DNA from: Mycobacterium montefiorense
GTDB lineage: Bacteria; Actinomycetota; Actinomycetes; Mycobacteriales; Mycobacteriaceae
Length of the DNA: 64,000 nucleotides
Assembly: GCF_003112775.1 (NCBI RefSeq)
Contig: NZ_BFCH01000017.1
Span: 62,001 to 126,000 of the forward strand
Reading direction: 5' to 3'
Position numbers and translations under genes: made by a program. Numbering within the stretch: the stretch's first letter is position 1; the number at the start of each line of letters is the position of its first letter. Below, in pieces: positions 46,377 to 54,763 of the stretch. The notes below the pieces were generated by a model that saw only the letters and a program-made list of their open reading frames with translations, was not told the DNA's origin and searched no databases.

Positions 46377-47720
46377 TCACTTGAAGTGCGACTTGTCGAT
46401 CTGTGCGTGCACCCCGACAGTGCGGTCGACCACCTGAGAGACGGAGAAGTCGGCCGCGGCGGACAGGTACGCGTAGGCCGTCGCCCGATCCATGCCCCGG
46501 TCGGTCTCGAGAAAGTCCAGGGCATTGACCACCGCCCGGCGCATCGCCACGTTGAGGTCGTTGATCTGCCCGTTGACACTGGCATCGGGATCGGACAACC
46601 CGATCGGCACCCAGAGATCGGCAGTCTCGGCAAACGGGTAGCGGAAGGCCACCGACGGCGCATCGCCCGATTTCGGTTTGCACACCGTGAGCCGAAAAGT
46701 TCCCCGCAACGACCCTTCCATCGCGGTGAGCGCGACTTCGCCACTTCCCATCGCATGGTGCGGGTCACCGGCATAAAAGAGCGCGCCTTCGGCGAACACC
46801 GGTAGATAGAAAGTGGAACCCACGCCCAGCAACCGAATATCGATGTTGCCCCCGCCCAGCGTGGGCGGAATCGAATTGGCACTCGCCGCCGTGAGGTCGG
46901 AATCCTGAGAGAAGGCGACCCCCATCATGCCCATGAACGGGTTGAGTCCGAATCGCACCGACGCTTTGCCGTAGCGCATCACGCCGTGCCCTTCCTCGAT
47001 GGCGGTGAACGTGAAGGAATTGCCGTACTTCGTCGAGTCGGGGTTGGGCCGGTGGTCTTGGCTCACCGGCGGCATGACCTCCCCGAGGGCGATTCCCGCG
47101 GGTGCCTTCCCGTCCGGGGTTCTCGCCAATGCGCCCTTGCCGTGCCGGCTGGAGACGACGCCGTAGGGTACTCGCGGTATCGCTTCAAGCGTCTCGATCT
47201 TGAGCACATCGCCCGGCTGTGCGCCCTCGACGAACACCGGCCCGGTGACGACGTGGGGCCCGTCCTTGTCGAAATCGCGTGGGGTGCGCCGATATTCCGC
47301 CGCGATCGCAATGGCGTCGGCGAGAACATCGGATTGGGGCACGCCGTTGGACCCGAAGTACGCCACTGGATTGCGGCCCTGGTCCTCGAGGATGCCCTCG
47401 TGTGAGACGGTGTCGATGGTGATGGTTTCGCCCGACTTCATTCGCAGCACCGGTTTGGCGTGCACGTTGGGGACATAGCCCCAGAGCACCTGGTCGGGTG
47501 TGGACTGCAGGTAGTGATTAGCCACGAGATTGCCCTCGCCCGGCTGCAGAATCCTCGGCACACCCAGAGTCGAAGCGGCCGCACCGGTTCTGGTGCAACC
47601 GGCTGCGATGCCGACTACGCCGACCCCGGCACCGATTGCCGCGACGGCCCTGACGAAATCGCGTCGGCCAACACCTTCGACAAGGGTGTCGCGTGCGCTT
47701 TGCCCAAAACTTTGATCCAT
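46377..47720 (-). CDS. exported acetamidase/formamidase-family enzyme
   Basis: 447 residues. The N-terminus has GVGRRDFVRAVAAIGAGVGVVGIAAGC, a twin-arginine signal ending in a possible lipobox Cys. The body matches acetamidase/formamidase (FmdA) proteins: ETITIDTVSHEGILEDQGRNP, VTGPVFVEGAQPGDVLKIETL, and GDPHHAMGSGEVALTAMEGSLRGTFRL. Such enzymes hydrolyse small amides. An exported form would act on an external amide before uptake of the acid. The leader module 47714-47850 directly precedes and overlaps the start. Confidence 0.82.
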   Translation of the reverse strand: MDQSFGQSARDTLVEGVGRRDFVRAVAAIGAGVGVVGIAAGCTRTGAAASTLGVPRILQPGEGNLVANHYLQSTPDQVLWGYVPNVHAKPVLRMKSGETITIDTVSHEGILEDQGRNPVAYFGSNGVPQSDVLADAIAIAAEYRRTPRDFDKDGPHVVTGPVFVEGAQPGDVLKIETLEAIPRVPYGVVSSRHGKGALARTPDGKAPAGIALGEVMPPVSQDHRPNPDSTKYGNSFTFTAIEEGHGVMRYGKASVRFGLNPFMGMMGVAFSQDSDLTAASANSIPPTLGGGNIDIRLLGVGSTFYLPVFAEGALFYAGDPHHAMGSGEVALTAMEGSLRGTFRLTVCKPKSGDAPSVAFRYPFAETADLWVPIGLSDPDASVNGQINDLNVAMRRAVVNALDFLETDRGMDRATAYAYLSAAADFSVSQVVDRTVGVHAQIDKSHFK

Positions 47721-47850
47721 TGGTCGTCTCCAGGAATGTCGAGTTGGTCGACGTGTTCAACGGATCTTCGCAGCCACGAATAATCGCGGTCCAATAGGAA
47801 TTCGTGATGAGCGCGATTCGTGTTGATGATAATGCTGCACAACGACTTTC
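47714..47850 (-). repeat. copy 1 of a repeated leader module
   Basis: Together with 39086-39220 this forms a repeated block of about 130 bp ending at an ATG on the minus strand. A leader frame from ATG 47842 reads MCSIIINTNRAHHEFLLDRD and continues RRSVEHVDQLDIPGDDQ. It overlaps the start of the amidase gene in another frame, which could couple leader translation to expression. Confidence 0.6.
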
Positions 47851-47977
47851 GATTTTACCGCGCACGTCATGACCATGTTCTGGATGAATTAATTCGGGAT
47901 AACGATAGTTTGGATCGATTAGGATGCGGCGTGTGATCTCGGCTCGGTCGGCGGGCTGGGCCGGATATGGTGGGCAA

Positions 47978-48571
47978 ATGTCTGTGACATCTACATCGAT
48001 GTCCCTCGCGGAGCAAAAGCGCACGGCGACACGTCAGCGTATCGCCAAGGCTGCCGCGCAGCTGGTGATCAGCCGCGGCCTGGCCGGGGCGACGGTCGAC
48101 CACATAGCCGACACGGCTGAGATCGGCCGGGCAACGTTCTTCCGCTATTTCAACTCCAAGGAAGACGCCGTCGCAGAGGGTATGAACACCCACTGGCTGG
48201 ATCGGATCACTATCGCGCTGGCTGCGCAGCCCGCGGGACTGAACGCCATCGAGGCCGTCGCCGGCGCGGTTGGCGACCTCGGGCGGGGGTTCGACGAGAT
48301 CGAGGACCAGGTGCGCGAGTTGGCCACCCTCACCCGCTCGTCGGAAACCCTCGACGCGTGGACGTTGCGTATCTATGTGCGGTACGAGGCGGCGATCGCC
48401 GCACTCGTCGCGCCCCGGTTGCCCCAGTTGGCGCCCCAGGACCCCAGGCCCCGACTGATCGGCGCGCTGGCGATGGCGGCGGTCCGCATCGCCCTGGACG
48501 ACTGGCTCATCCACGGAGGATCACTGCCCGACCGGGTGCGTCACGGCCTGGCCGCGATCACGATCGCCTGA
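47978..48571 (+). CDS. TetR-family regulator
   Basis: 197 residues from ATG 47978 (the frame extends 18 codons upstream). The HTH is QRIAKAAAQLVISRGLAGATVDHIADTAEIGRATFFRYFNSKEDAV. It is divergent from the acetamidase-like gene and converges with the amidohydrolase at 48584. It may regulate the amidase-DUF1214-sulfotransferase unit (inference from divergence). Confidence 0.82.
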   Translation: MSVTSTSMSLAEQKRTATRQRIAKAAAQLVISRGLAGATVDHIADTAEIGRATFFRYFNSKEDAVAEGMNTHWLDRITIALAAQPAGLNAIEAVAGAVGDLGRGFDEIEDQVRELATLTRSSETLDAWTLRIYVRYEAAIAALVAPRLPQLAPQDPRPRLIGALAMAAVRIALDDWLIHGGSLPDRVRHGLAAITIA

Positions 48572-48583
48572 GGCGACGAATTC

Positions 48584-49411
48584 TTATTGCGGTGCAGGCC
48601 ATTTCAGAATTTGGCGGGCCGCTTCGCCCAGGATCCAGGTCTTCTCGTCCTTCGAGAGCGACGGGGAGTCGCGGATGCTGAACAGCGACTCGGCCCAGGT
48701 GGCGCGATGCCGAGTCATCGTGTAATCGCTGGCCCACATGACGCGCTGCGGCCCGAAGGCGTCAACGGCGCGGCGCAGCGTCGGCTCGAGGTCGGGGAAC
48801 GGGTAAGGATCGGTCGACAGAAACGACGTGGCGTGTGCCCATTTCAAGGCGACGTTGGGAAAGCGGGCCATCGCAATGGTGTCGTCGACGCTGGCTTTTC
48901 CGGGCGGTGCGTCGAACGCGACGCCGCAATGATCGATGACGAACTGCACGTCGGGAAAGCGCTCCGCGTACTGCGCCAGGTGCGGCACCCTGCCAGGACA
49001 GCTAACGAAAACCGGGAAGCCCTGGGCCCGTGCGGCTTTCAACATCCGATCGTGGCCGCCCTGCTCGAAAACCGCGCCTTCGGCGGGGGTGAAGGCAAGG
49101 GTGCGCAGCGCTTTGCAACCGGGTGCGGCGCTCAGCGTTTCAACCCAGCATTCGATGCCGGGATCCGTCGGATCGACTCGCATCAAAAAGGCGAAGCGCT
49201 CCGGATGGCGTATCGACGCCGCCTCGGCGTTTGGCCCGACGGTGCGAAAGGCGCCGCCTGGCAGGCGATAACCGGGCAGCAACCTCCCGTCGTCGGCCAT
49301 CCCGTCGAACTCGTCGAACAGCACGGCCGCAATACCCAGGGCATCCATGATCGCCAGCGTCACCTCGGTGCCGAGCATGTTGGCGTGCACCTGGGCGTCG
49401 ACGATGTCCAT
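48584..49411 (-). CDS. amidohydrolase-2 family (TIM-barrel) hydrolase
   Basis: 275 residues. The start MDIVDAQVHANML carries the metal-binding D-x-Q-x-H form of the usual D-x-H-x-H. Later elements are VQFVIDHCGV, NVALKWAHATS and RVMWASDYTM (catalytic Asp). Proteins of this family hydrolyse or decarboxylate ring and lactone compounds. It follows the LacI gene on the same strand by 56 bp, so the two may be co-transcribed. Confidence 0.82.
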   Translation of the reverse strand: MDIVDAQVHANMLGTEVTLAIMDALGIAAVLFDEFDGMADDGRLLPGYRLPGGAFRTVGPNAEAASIRHPERFAFLMRVDPTDPGIECWVETLSAAPGCKALRTLAFTPAEGAVFEQGGHDRMLKAARAQGFPVFVSCPGRVPHLAQYAERFPDVQFVIDHCGVAFDAPPGKASVDDTIAMARFPNVALKWAHATSFLSTDPYPFPDLEPTLRRAVDAFGPQRVMWASDYTMTRHRATWAESLFSIRDSPSLSKDEKTWILGEAARQILKWPAPQ

Positions 49412-49467
49412 CTAATTGCTCCTCTGTGGCGGGGCGCTCAGACCGGAGTATGCTAGTGCGGTTGCCG

Positions 49468-50460
49468 CTAGGTCGACGAGCGCACGATCAGATGGGCGAT
49501 GTCGGATGGCGCACTCGAGGGTGGGGCGGGGTACCCCAACCGTTCTAGGAGCGCAGCCAGGGCGATGTCGGCGACGGCGCGCGAAACGAATTGCACGGTG
49601 GTCAGCGGCGGGCTGCTCACCACACCCATTGGGGTGGCGTCGACACCCATGACGGCAAGGTCGCTCGGGCAGCGCAGCCCGGCTTCGTGAATGCCGTGCA
49701 AGACGAGGCAGGCGATCTCGTCGCTTTGCGCACACACGGCCGTCACGCCGTCGTGCACCCACCCGCGCACCACCTCCGCGGCATTGTCGACGGTCACCTC
49801 GGCGACGGCTAGCCGTGGCAGGTCACGTGACCTCGTGGCGCGCACGACGCCCTCATACCAGTAGTCGCCCAGCGTGCGCCATCGCTGAATTCCTGTGTAA
49901 GCGAATGCAATCTGTCGGTGACCACGCGAGACGAGGTGTTCGACCCGCATCTCGCCAATGGACAGGTGCGGGTCTCCGAGTGCGGGGAGCGTCCCGATCT
50001 CGATGTTCGGTATGCCCGCCGCCCGCACCGAGCTCGCGGCGGCCTCGCTGAGCGGGAACAGGCTGGTGACCGCGATCGGGTCGAGGTTCTCGATCGCATC
50101 GACGACGTGCTGATCGTCGTCGGTCTCGAAGATCTGTACCTGGAGCAGACCCAGGCGGGTCAGTTCGGTGGTCATTCGGCTGCCGGCGATCATCGGCATC
50201 TCGCCCACCGCCACATGCGGCACCACGTACAGGACCACGCCACTGCCGCCCCGGGCGAGGTTTCGGGCGGCGAGGTTGGGCCGATAGCCCAGTAGATCCG
50301 CGGCGCGGCGCACCGCCTCGCGGGTTTTCGCGGAGATTCTGCGGCCCTCGGCGTTGTTCAGGACATAACTGACCGTCGCGGTCGACACGCTGGCCAAACG
50401 GGCCACGTCAGCATTGGTCGGCCGCGCCGTCCTCGGCGTATTCAACTCGTGCCCAACCAT
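49468..50460 (-). CDS. LacI-family transcriptional regulator
   Basis: About 330 residues from ATG 50460; ATG 50475 and the frame to 50496 are alternatives and no clear ribosome-binding site decides. The N-terminal HTH is RPTNADVARLASVSTATVSYVLNNAEGRRISAKTREAV with hinge LLGYRPNLAARNLARG. The periplasmic-binding-like sensor domain has HLVSRGHRQIAFAYTG and DLAVMGVDATPMGVVSSPPLTTVQ. It is divergent from the amidohydrolase at 50705. Two GACTA-N-TAGTC-like sites lie between them. Confidence 0.85.
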   Translation of the reverse strand: MVGHELNTPRTARPTNADVARLASVSTATVSYVLNNAEGRRISAKTREAVRRAADLLGYRPNLAARNLARGGSGVVLYVVPHVAVGEMPMIAGSRMTTELTRLGLLQVQIFETDDDQHVVDAIENLDPIAVTSLFPLSEAAASSVRAAGIPNIEIGTLPALGDPHLSIGEMRVEHLVSRGHRQIAFAYTGIQRWRTLGDYWYEGVVRATRSRDLPRLAVAEVTVDNAAEVVRGWVHDGVTAVCAQSDEIACLVLHGIHEAGLRCPSDLAVMGVDATPMGVVSSPPLTTVQFVSRAVADIALAALLERLGYPAPPSSAPSDIAHLIVRSST

Positions 50461-50535
50461 GACCAATGGTCGCATGAGACGACGACCGGCAGCCAAAGAT
50501 CCGCAATCCGGTGGGGAAGGCTCGCGGTGAATATG

Positions 50536-50546
50536 GACTAATAGTC
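50536..50546. promoter_or_regulatory. LacI-type operator candidate 1
   Basis: GACTA-A-TAGTC, a perfect 11-bp palindrome about a central base, in the gap between the divergent LacI and amidohydrolase genes. A one-mismatch relative lies at 50673-50683. Confidence 0.4.
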
Positions 50547-50672
50547 ACTAGATGCGAAGGTGGCGTGCCAATGGCTACCTGCACCCGAAGGAACGATGTA
50601 CTTCGTCTATAACGGCACTTCGACTTCCCAGAAGCGGCGATGCCAGGCGTTGACTCTGTGACTGAAATCATT

Positions 50673-50683
50673 GTCTACTAGTC
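50673..50683. promoter_or_regulatory. LacI-type operator candidate 2
   Basis: GTCTA-C-TAGTC, one mismatch from the GACTA-N-TAGTC palindrome. It lies 22 bp before the amidohydrolase ATG at 50705, where binding would block transcription or translation initiation. Confidence 0.35.
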
Positions 50684-50704
50684 GCTGTAGGCGAGGAGTG
50701 CGGC

Positions 50705-52060
50705 ATGAATAAAGACGACCTAATTCTGATCAGCGTGGACGATCACATCGCCGAGCCGGCGGACATGTTCGACGCGCATGTTCCGGCGAAGTACAAAGAG
50801 CTCGCCCCGCGGGTGGTGCTAGAGCCCGACGGCGTCCAGCAGTGGTACTACGGCGAGGTTCGCGGGCGGAACATGGGTCTGAACGCCGTCGCGGGCAAGC
50901 CCCGCGAGATGTACAACATCGATGCCTCGCGCTACGACGAGATGCGGCCGGGCTGCTTCAACGTCGACGAGCGGGTCCGCGACATGAACGCCGGCGGCCA
51001 GCTGGCGGGTTTAAACTTCCCGAACTTCACCGGCTTCTCCGGCCAGGTTCTCAACCAGGGTCCAGACCGCGACGTCAACTTGGTGATGATCAAGGCCTAC
51101 AACGACTGGCACGTGGACGAGTGGTGCGCGGCCTACCCGGGCCGGTTCATCCCGTGCGGAATTTTGCCACTCTACGACGTGAATGAAGCCGCCAAGGAAG
51201 TCAAGCGCTTGGCGGACAAGGGATGTCACGCGGTGACGTTCTCGGAGAATCCAGAGGCGTTGCAAATGCCTAGCATTCACACCAAGTACTGGTATCCGCT
51301 GTTCGAGGCGGTCTGCGAGAACACAACGGTGCTGTGCACGCATGTCGGGTCCGCGTCGCGATCTCCGCAGGTCTCGACGGATGCCCCGCCCAGTGTTCAG
51401 ATGACCGCGTCGTCGATGATGAGCATGTTCACCTTCACCGAACTGATCTGGGCCGAATTCTGGGCAGATTTCCCGCAACTGAAGTTCTCCCTCACCGAAG
51501 GCGACGTCGGCTGGATACCGTATTTCCTGTGGCGGGCCGAGCACGTCTACAACCGCCACTCGGGCTGGACCCTTGCGGAATTCCCACCCGGCTACCACGG
51601 GCCCAGCGATGTGTTCAAGCGGCACTTCTACACCTGTTTCATCAGTGACAAAGTCGGCGTGCACAACATGGACTGGTTCAACGAGGACATGCTGTGCTGG
51701 GAATCCGACTTCCCGCACTCCGACAGCAATTGGCCGTTCGCACCCGAGGACATCGTCGCGACGATGGGCCACCTCGACGATGCGGTCATCAACAAAATCA
51801 CCCACGAAAATGCAATGGCCGCGTACTCTTTCGATCCTTTCCGGTACATGCCGAAGGAGCACGCCCGGGCCGGCCAGCTGCGCGCACAGGCTACCGACGT
51901 CGACGTGGTCACTCATGTCGGTCGCCACGCCAGCCAGCGCGACCGTGACGCGTGGACCCGGATGACGCAGTTCGCCCTGCAGGCACAGGCCTGCGCGCAG
52001 GTACCGGTGACGGCCGAGGTCACCAGCATCGCCGGCCGCGCTACCACGCTGGGCAACTGA
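50705..52060 (+). CDS. amidohydrolase-2 family hydrolase, first gene of the CaiB/thiolase operon
   Basis: 451 residues. LISVDDHIAEPADMF carries the metal-binding start, and further elements are VLCTHVGSASRSP, LKFSLTEGDVGWIPYFLWRAEH and MLCWESDFPHSDSNWP (catalytic Asp). Relatives are widespread in mycobacterial catabolic clusters and are expected to open rings or hydrolyse CoA-linked intermediates. GAGGAGTGCGGC precedes ATG 50705. The CoA-transferase gene begins 2 bp after its stop, and the series continues to the PadR gene at 56998. Confidence 0.85.
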   Translation: MNKDDLILISVDDHIAEPADMFDAHVPAKYKELAPRVVLEPDGVQQWYYGEVRGRNMGLNAVAGKPREMYNIDASRYDEMRPGCFNVDERVRDMNAGGQLAGLNFPNFTGFSGQVLNQGPDRDVNLVMIKAYNDWHVDEWCAAYPGRFIPCGILPLYDVNEAAKEVKRLADKGCHAVTFSENPEALQMPSIHTKYWYPLFEAVCENTTVLCTHVGSASRSPQVSTDAPPSVQMTASSMMSMFTFTELIWAEFWADFPQLKFSLTEGDVGWIPYFLWRAEHVYNRHSGWTLAEFPPGYHGPSDVFKRHFYTCFISDKVGVHNMDWFNEDMLCWESDFPHSDSNWPFAPEDIVATMGHLDDAVINKITHENAMAAYSFDPFRYMPKEHARAGQLRAQATDVDVVTHVGRHASQRDRDAWTRMTQFALQAQACAQVPVTAEVTSIAGRATTLGN

Positions 52061-52062
52061 GC

Positions 52063-54402
52063 GTGGCGCCCCAGGCACCGTTCGCGGACTGGCGTGTGCT
52101 GGAGTTGTCCAACGGGATCGCGGTGTCGTACTGCGCGAAGATGTTCGCCGATGCCGGCGCCGAGGTGGTGAAGATCGAATCCCCGCAAGGCGATTCGCTG
52201 CGCGGATGTTCAGCCGGAGGCCCGCCCGGGGCATTGTTCGGCTACCTCGCGGCGGGCAAGAGATCGGTGCTGCGTCGCGACGAAGCCGAGATCACCGCGC
52301 TGCTGGCCGGCACTGACATCGTGCTCACCGATCTGACCGACGGCTGGACGCTCGACGACATTACCGCGCACACCGGCCCATCGGCGGTGGTCGTCACCGT
52401 GACGCCGTTCGGCACGACGGGGCCCTACGTCGACGACCAGGTGGTCGCCAACGAGTTCATCCTGCAAGCATTGTGCGGCTCGATCTCCGGCCGGGGCTGG
52501 CCGGGCGACGAGCCGGTGCAGGCCGGTGGGCGGCTGGGGGAGTGGCTGGCGGCGTCGTTCGCCGCCCCGGTCGCCGCCGCCGCGGCCCGGCACGCCGCCC
52601 GGGGTGGTCGCGGCGAAATCATCGACGTCTCGACGTATGAGGCGATGGCGATTGCGATGGGTGGGCTTTCCGCCATGTCCGCCAGCGTTCTCGGCGCGGA
52701 TTCCCTGCTCTACCAACGCAGTCTGGAGCTGCCGTCGATCGTCCCCACGGCCGACGGCCTGGTCGGCTTCTGCACCATCACCGCACAGCAGTTCCAGGAT
52801 TTCCTGATCATGATCGATCGCGCCGACATGGTCGACGATGCCGAGCTGGCATCGTTCGTCGGTCGAGTCGAGCGCCGCGACGAATTCCTCGGCATGGTCA
52901 CGCAGTGGACCCAAACCCGGACCACGCAAGAGATCCTCGACCTTGCGGTGGCATTCCGTATTCCGGTGGCCCCCATCGGCGCACCCGCCACGCTGCCGAC
53001 CGTCGACCACTTTGTGCAACGGGGCGTGTTCGTCGAATCCGAGTCCGGGGTGCTGCAGCCGCGGGTGCCGTATCGCAGCGATGCCATCACGACGCGGCCG
53101 CCCGGACGTGCCCCGGTGCTGGGCGCCGACAACCGCGGAGTGCACTGGCCACCACGGCTGGAACGACCGAGACTTGCCGACGGCGGCGCACTTCCGCTGT
53201 CCGACATCCGGATAACCGACTTCACCGCGTTTTGGGCCGGGCCGGTCGCCACCCAATTTCTCGGTGCGCTGGGCGCCGACGTGATCAAGCTGGAGGGCGT
53301 TCGCCGTCCCGATGGTATGCGGTTTTCCGCGGGTCGCCCGACTGACTGGGACCAGTGGTGGGAGTGGGGCCCAGTCTTCCTGTGCAGCAACAACAACAAG
53401 CGCGGCGTCAGTATTGAACTCAGTTCCGAAGCCGGCCGGGAGCTCGCGCTGCAGCTCATCGCCGCGAGTGACCTGGTCATCGAGAACTTCTCCCCCCGGG
53501 TGATGGAGAACTTCGGTCTGCAGTGGGATGCCGTGCGCGCGGCCAATCCCCGTGCCGTCATGGTCCGGATGCCGGCATTCGGTCTCGACGGCCCGTGGCG
53601 CGACCGCGTCGGCTTCGCGCAGACGATGGAGCAGGCGACCGGAATGGCATGGATGACCGGACATGCCGACGGGCCGCCGGTGATCCCGCGCGGTGTGTGC
53701 GATCCGATCGCAGGGCTGCATTCCGCGTTCGCGGCCATTGCGGCGCTGGTCATCCGCGACCGGGATCAGACTGGCATACACGTCGAATCCACGATGGTGG
53801 AGTCGGCGCTGAACGTGGCCGCCGAAATGCTGCTCGAGTACTCGCGCAACGGAATTCAGATGCGGCGTGTTGGAAACCGGGGTCCTGGCGCGACTCCGCA
53901 GGGTATCTATCGTTGCCAGGGCGATGACGAATGGGTCGCGCTGGCCGCGCTGACCGACGCCGCTCGCGAAAACTTGGCGGGCCTCCTTGACAGGCCGGAA
54001 CTCGGCGACGACGAGGCCGGCTGGCGTGAACGAGCCGACGAAATCGACAAGTTGATCGCGGATTGGACCGCGCGGCGACCGGTGGCCGATGTGGTCCGTA
54101 TGTTGCGCGCCGCGCAGGTATCCGCTGCTCGCGTGACGGAGGCGGCCGCGCTGCTGACCGACCCGCAGTTGCTCGCGCGGGGATTCTGGGAAACCGTCGA
54201 CCATCCCGTCGCCAGCTCCTTCCTTTGCACCGGAATGCCGTTTACCTTTGTCGGAAAGCCGAGGCGCTGGATTCGCCGCATATCTCCGCTGTACGGGCAG
54301 CACACCAGCGAGGTATTGACCGGTGTACTGGGGTACGGCGAAGAAGATCTAGCGGAGCTGCGTGCGGCGGGCGTAACCAGCGTCCGGCCGGCGGGCTTGT
54401 GA
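52063..54402 (+). CDS. tandem CaiB/BaiF class III CoA-transferase
   Basis: 779 residues consisting of two CaiB/BaiF domains (about 1-370 and 375-779). Each starts with the family opening (DWRVLELSNGIAVSYCAKMFADAGAEVVKIE; ITDFTAFWAGPVATQFLGALGADVIKLE). The second domain keeps the catalytic-Asp segment (RGVCDPIAGLHSAFAAIAAL). In the first the same place reads GGRLGEWLAASFAAPVAA, without the Asp, so only one centre is likely active. The enzyme would move CoA between acids. GTG 52063 starts 2 bp after the amidohydrolase stop. Confidence 0.85.
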   Translation: MAPQAPFADWRVLELSNGIAVSYCAKMFADAGAEVVKIESPQGDSLRGCSAGGPPGALFGYLAAGKRSVLRRDEAEITALLAGTDIVLTDLTDGWTLDDITAHTGPSAVVVTVTPFGTTGPYVDDQVVANEFILQALCGSISGRGWPGDEPVQAGGRLGEWLAASFAAPVAAAAARHAARGGRGEIIDVSTYEAMAIAMGGLSAMSASVLGADSLLYQRSLELPSIVPTADGLVGFCTITAQQFQDFLIMIDRADMVDDAELASFVGRVERRDEFLGMVTQWTQTRTTQEILDLAVAFRIPVAPIGAPATLPTVDHFVQRGVFVESESGVLQPRVPYRSDAITTRPPGRAPVLGADNRGVHWPPRLERPRLADGGALPLSDIRITDFTAFWAGPVATQFLGALGADVIKLEGVRRPDGMRFSAGRPTDWDQWWEWGPVFLCSNNNKRGVSIELSSEAGRELALQLIAASDLVIENFSPRVMENFGLQWDAVRAANPRAVMVRMPAFGLDGPWRDRVGFAQTMEQATGMAWMTGHADGPPVIPRGVCDPIAGLHSAFAAIAALVIRDRDQTGIHVESTMVESALNVAAEMLLEYSRNGIQMRRVGNRGPGATPQGIYRCQGDDEWVALAALTDAARENLAGLLDRPELGDDEAGWRERADEIDKLIADWTARRPVADVVRMLRAAQVSAARVTEAAALLTDPQLLARGFWETVDHPVASSFLCTGMPFTFVGKPRRWIRRISPLYGQHTSEVLTGVLGYGEEDLAELRAAGVTSVRPAGL

Positions 54403-54403
54403 C

Positions 54404-54733
54404 ATGGCCGTCACGCTGTGTGTGCCACCGCGAGCCGGGGAACTGTGCGCGCCGGTGCGGTTCCTGGTGCGCCAGGACTCGGTCGTGATGGAACTGACGG
54501 CGCGACACCGGATTACCAGCGTGGAGTGGGACGAGCGAGAGCATGCGGTGGCGATGGTCGTGGAGATCACCGACCCACAAACCGCACGTCCCGTCGACGT
54601 ACGCATCGATGTCGTCGAAGCGGGCACGCCGGCAGTCGATGCACGCAGCAGAACAATCGGTACCGTCGCGCGCGACGGACGCCAATTCGAGGTCCTGGGA
54701 ACCTATCTCGGGGTGGTAGCAGATGAGAATTGA
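54404..54733 (+). CDS. small uncharacterised operon protein
   Basis: 109 residues with no recognised family. The sequence alternates short beta-prone runs (APVRFLVRQDSVVMELTARHRITSVEWDE ... AVAMVVEITDPQTARPVDVRIDVVEAG), suggesting a small all-beta fold. There is no signal, membrane segment or Cys pair. ATG 54404 follows the CaiB stop by 1 bp and the thiolase starts 30 bp after its end. It is thus embedded in the operon and probably serves the same pathway. Confidence 0.6.
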   Translation: MAVTLCVPPRAGELCAPVRFLVRQDSVVMELTARHRITSVEWDEREHAVAMVVEITDPQTARPVDVRIDVVEAGTPAVDARSRTIGTVARDGRQFEVLGTYLGVVADEN

Positions 54734-54763
54734 AGGGCCGCAGCGGATGAAAATGACGCAAGG

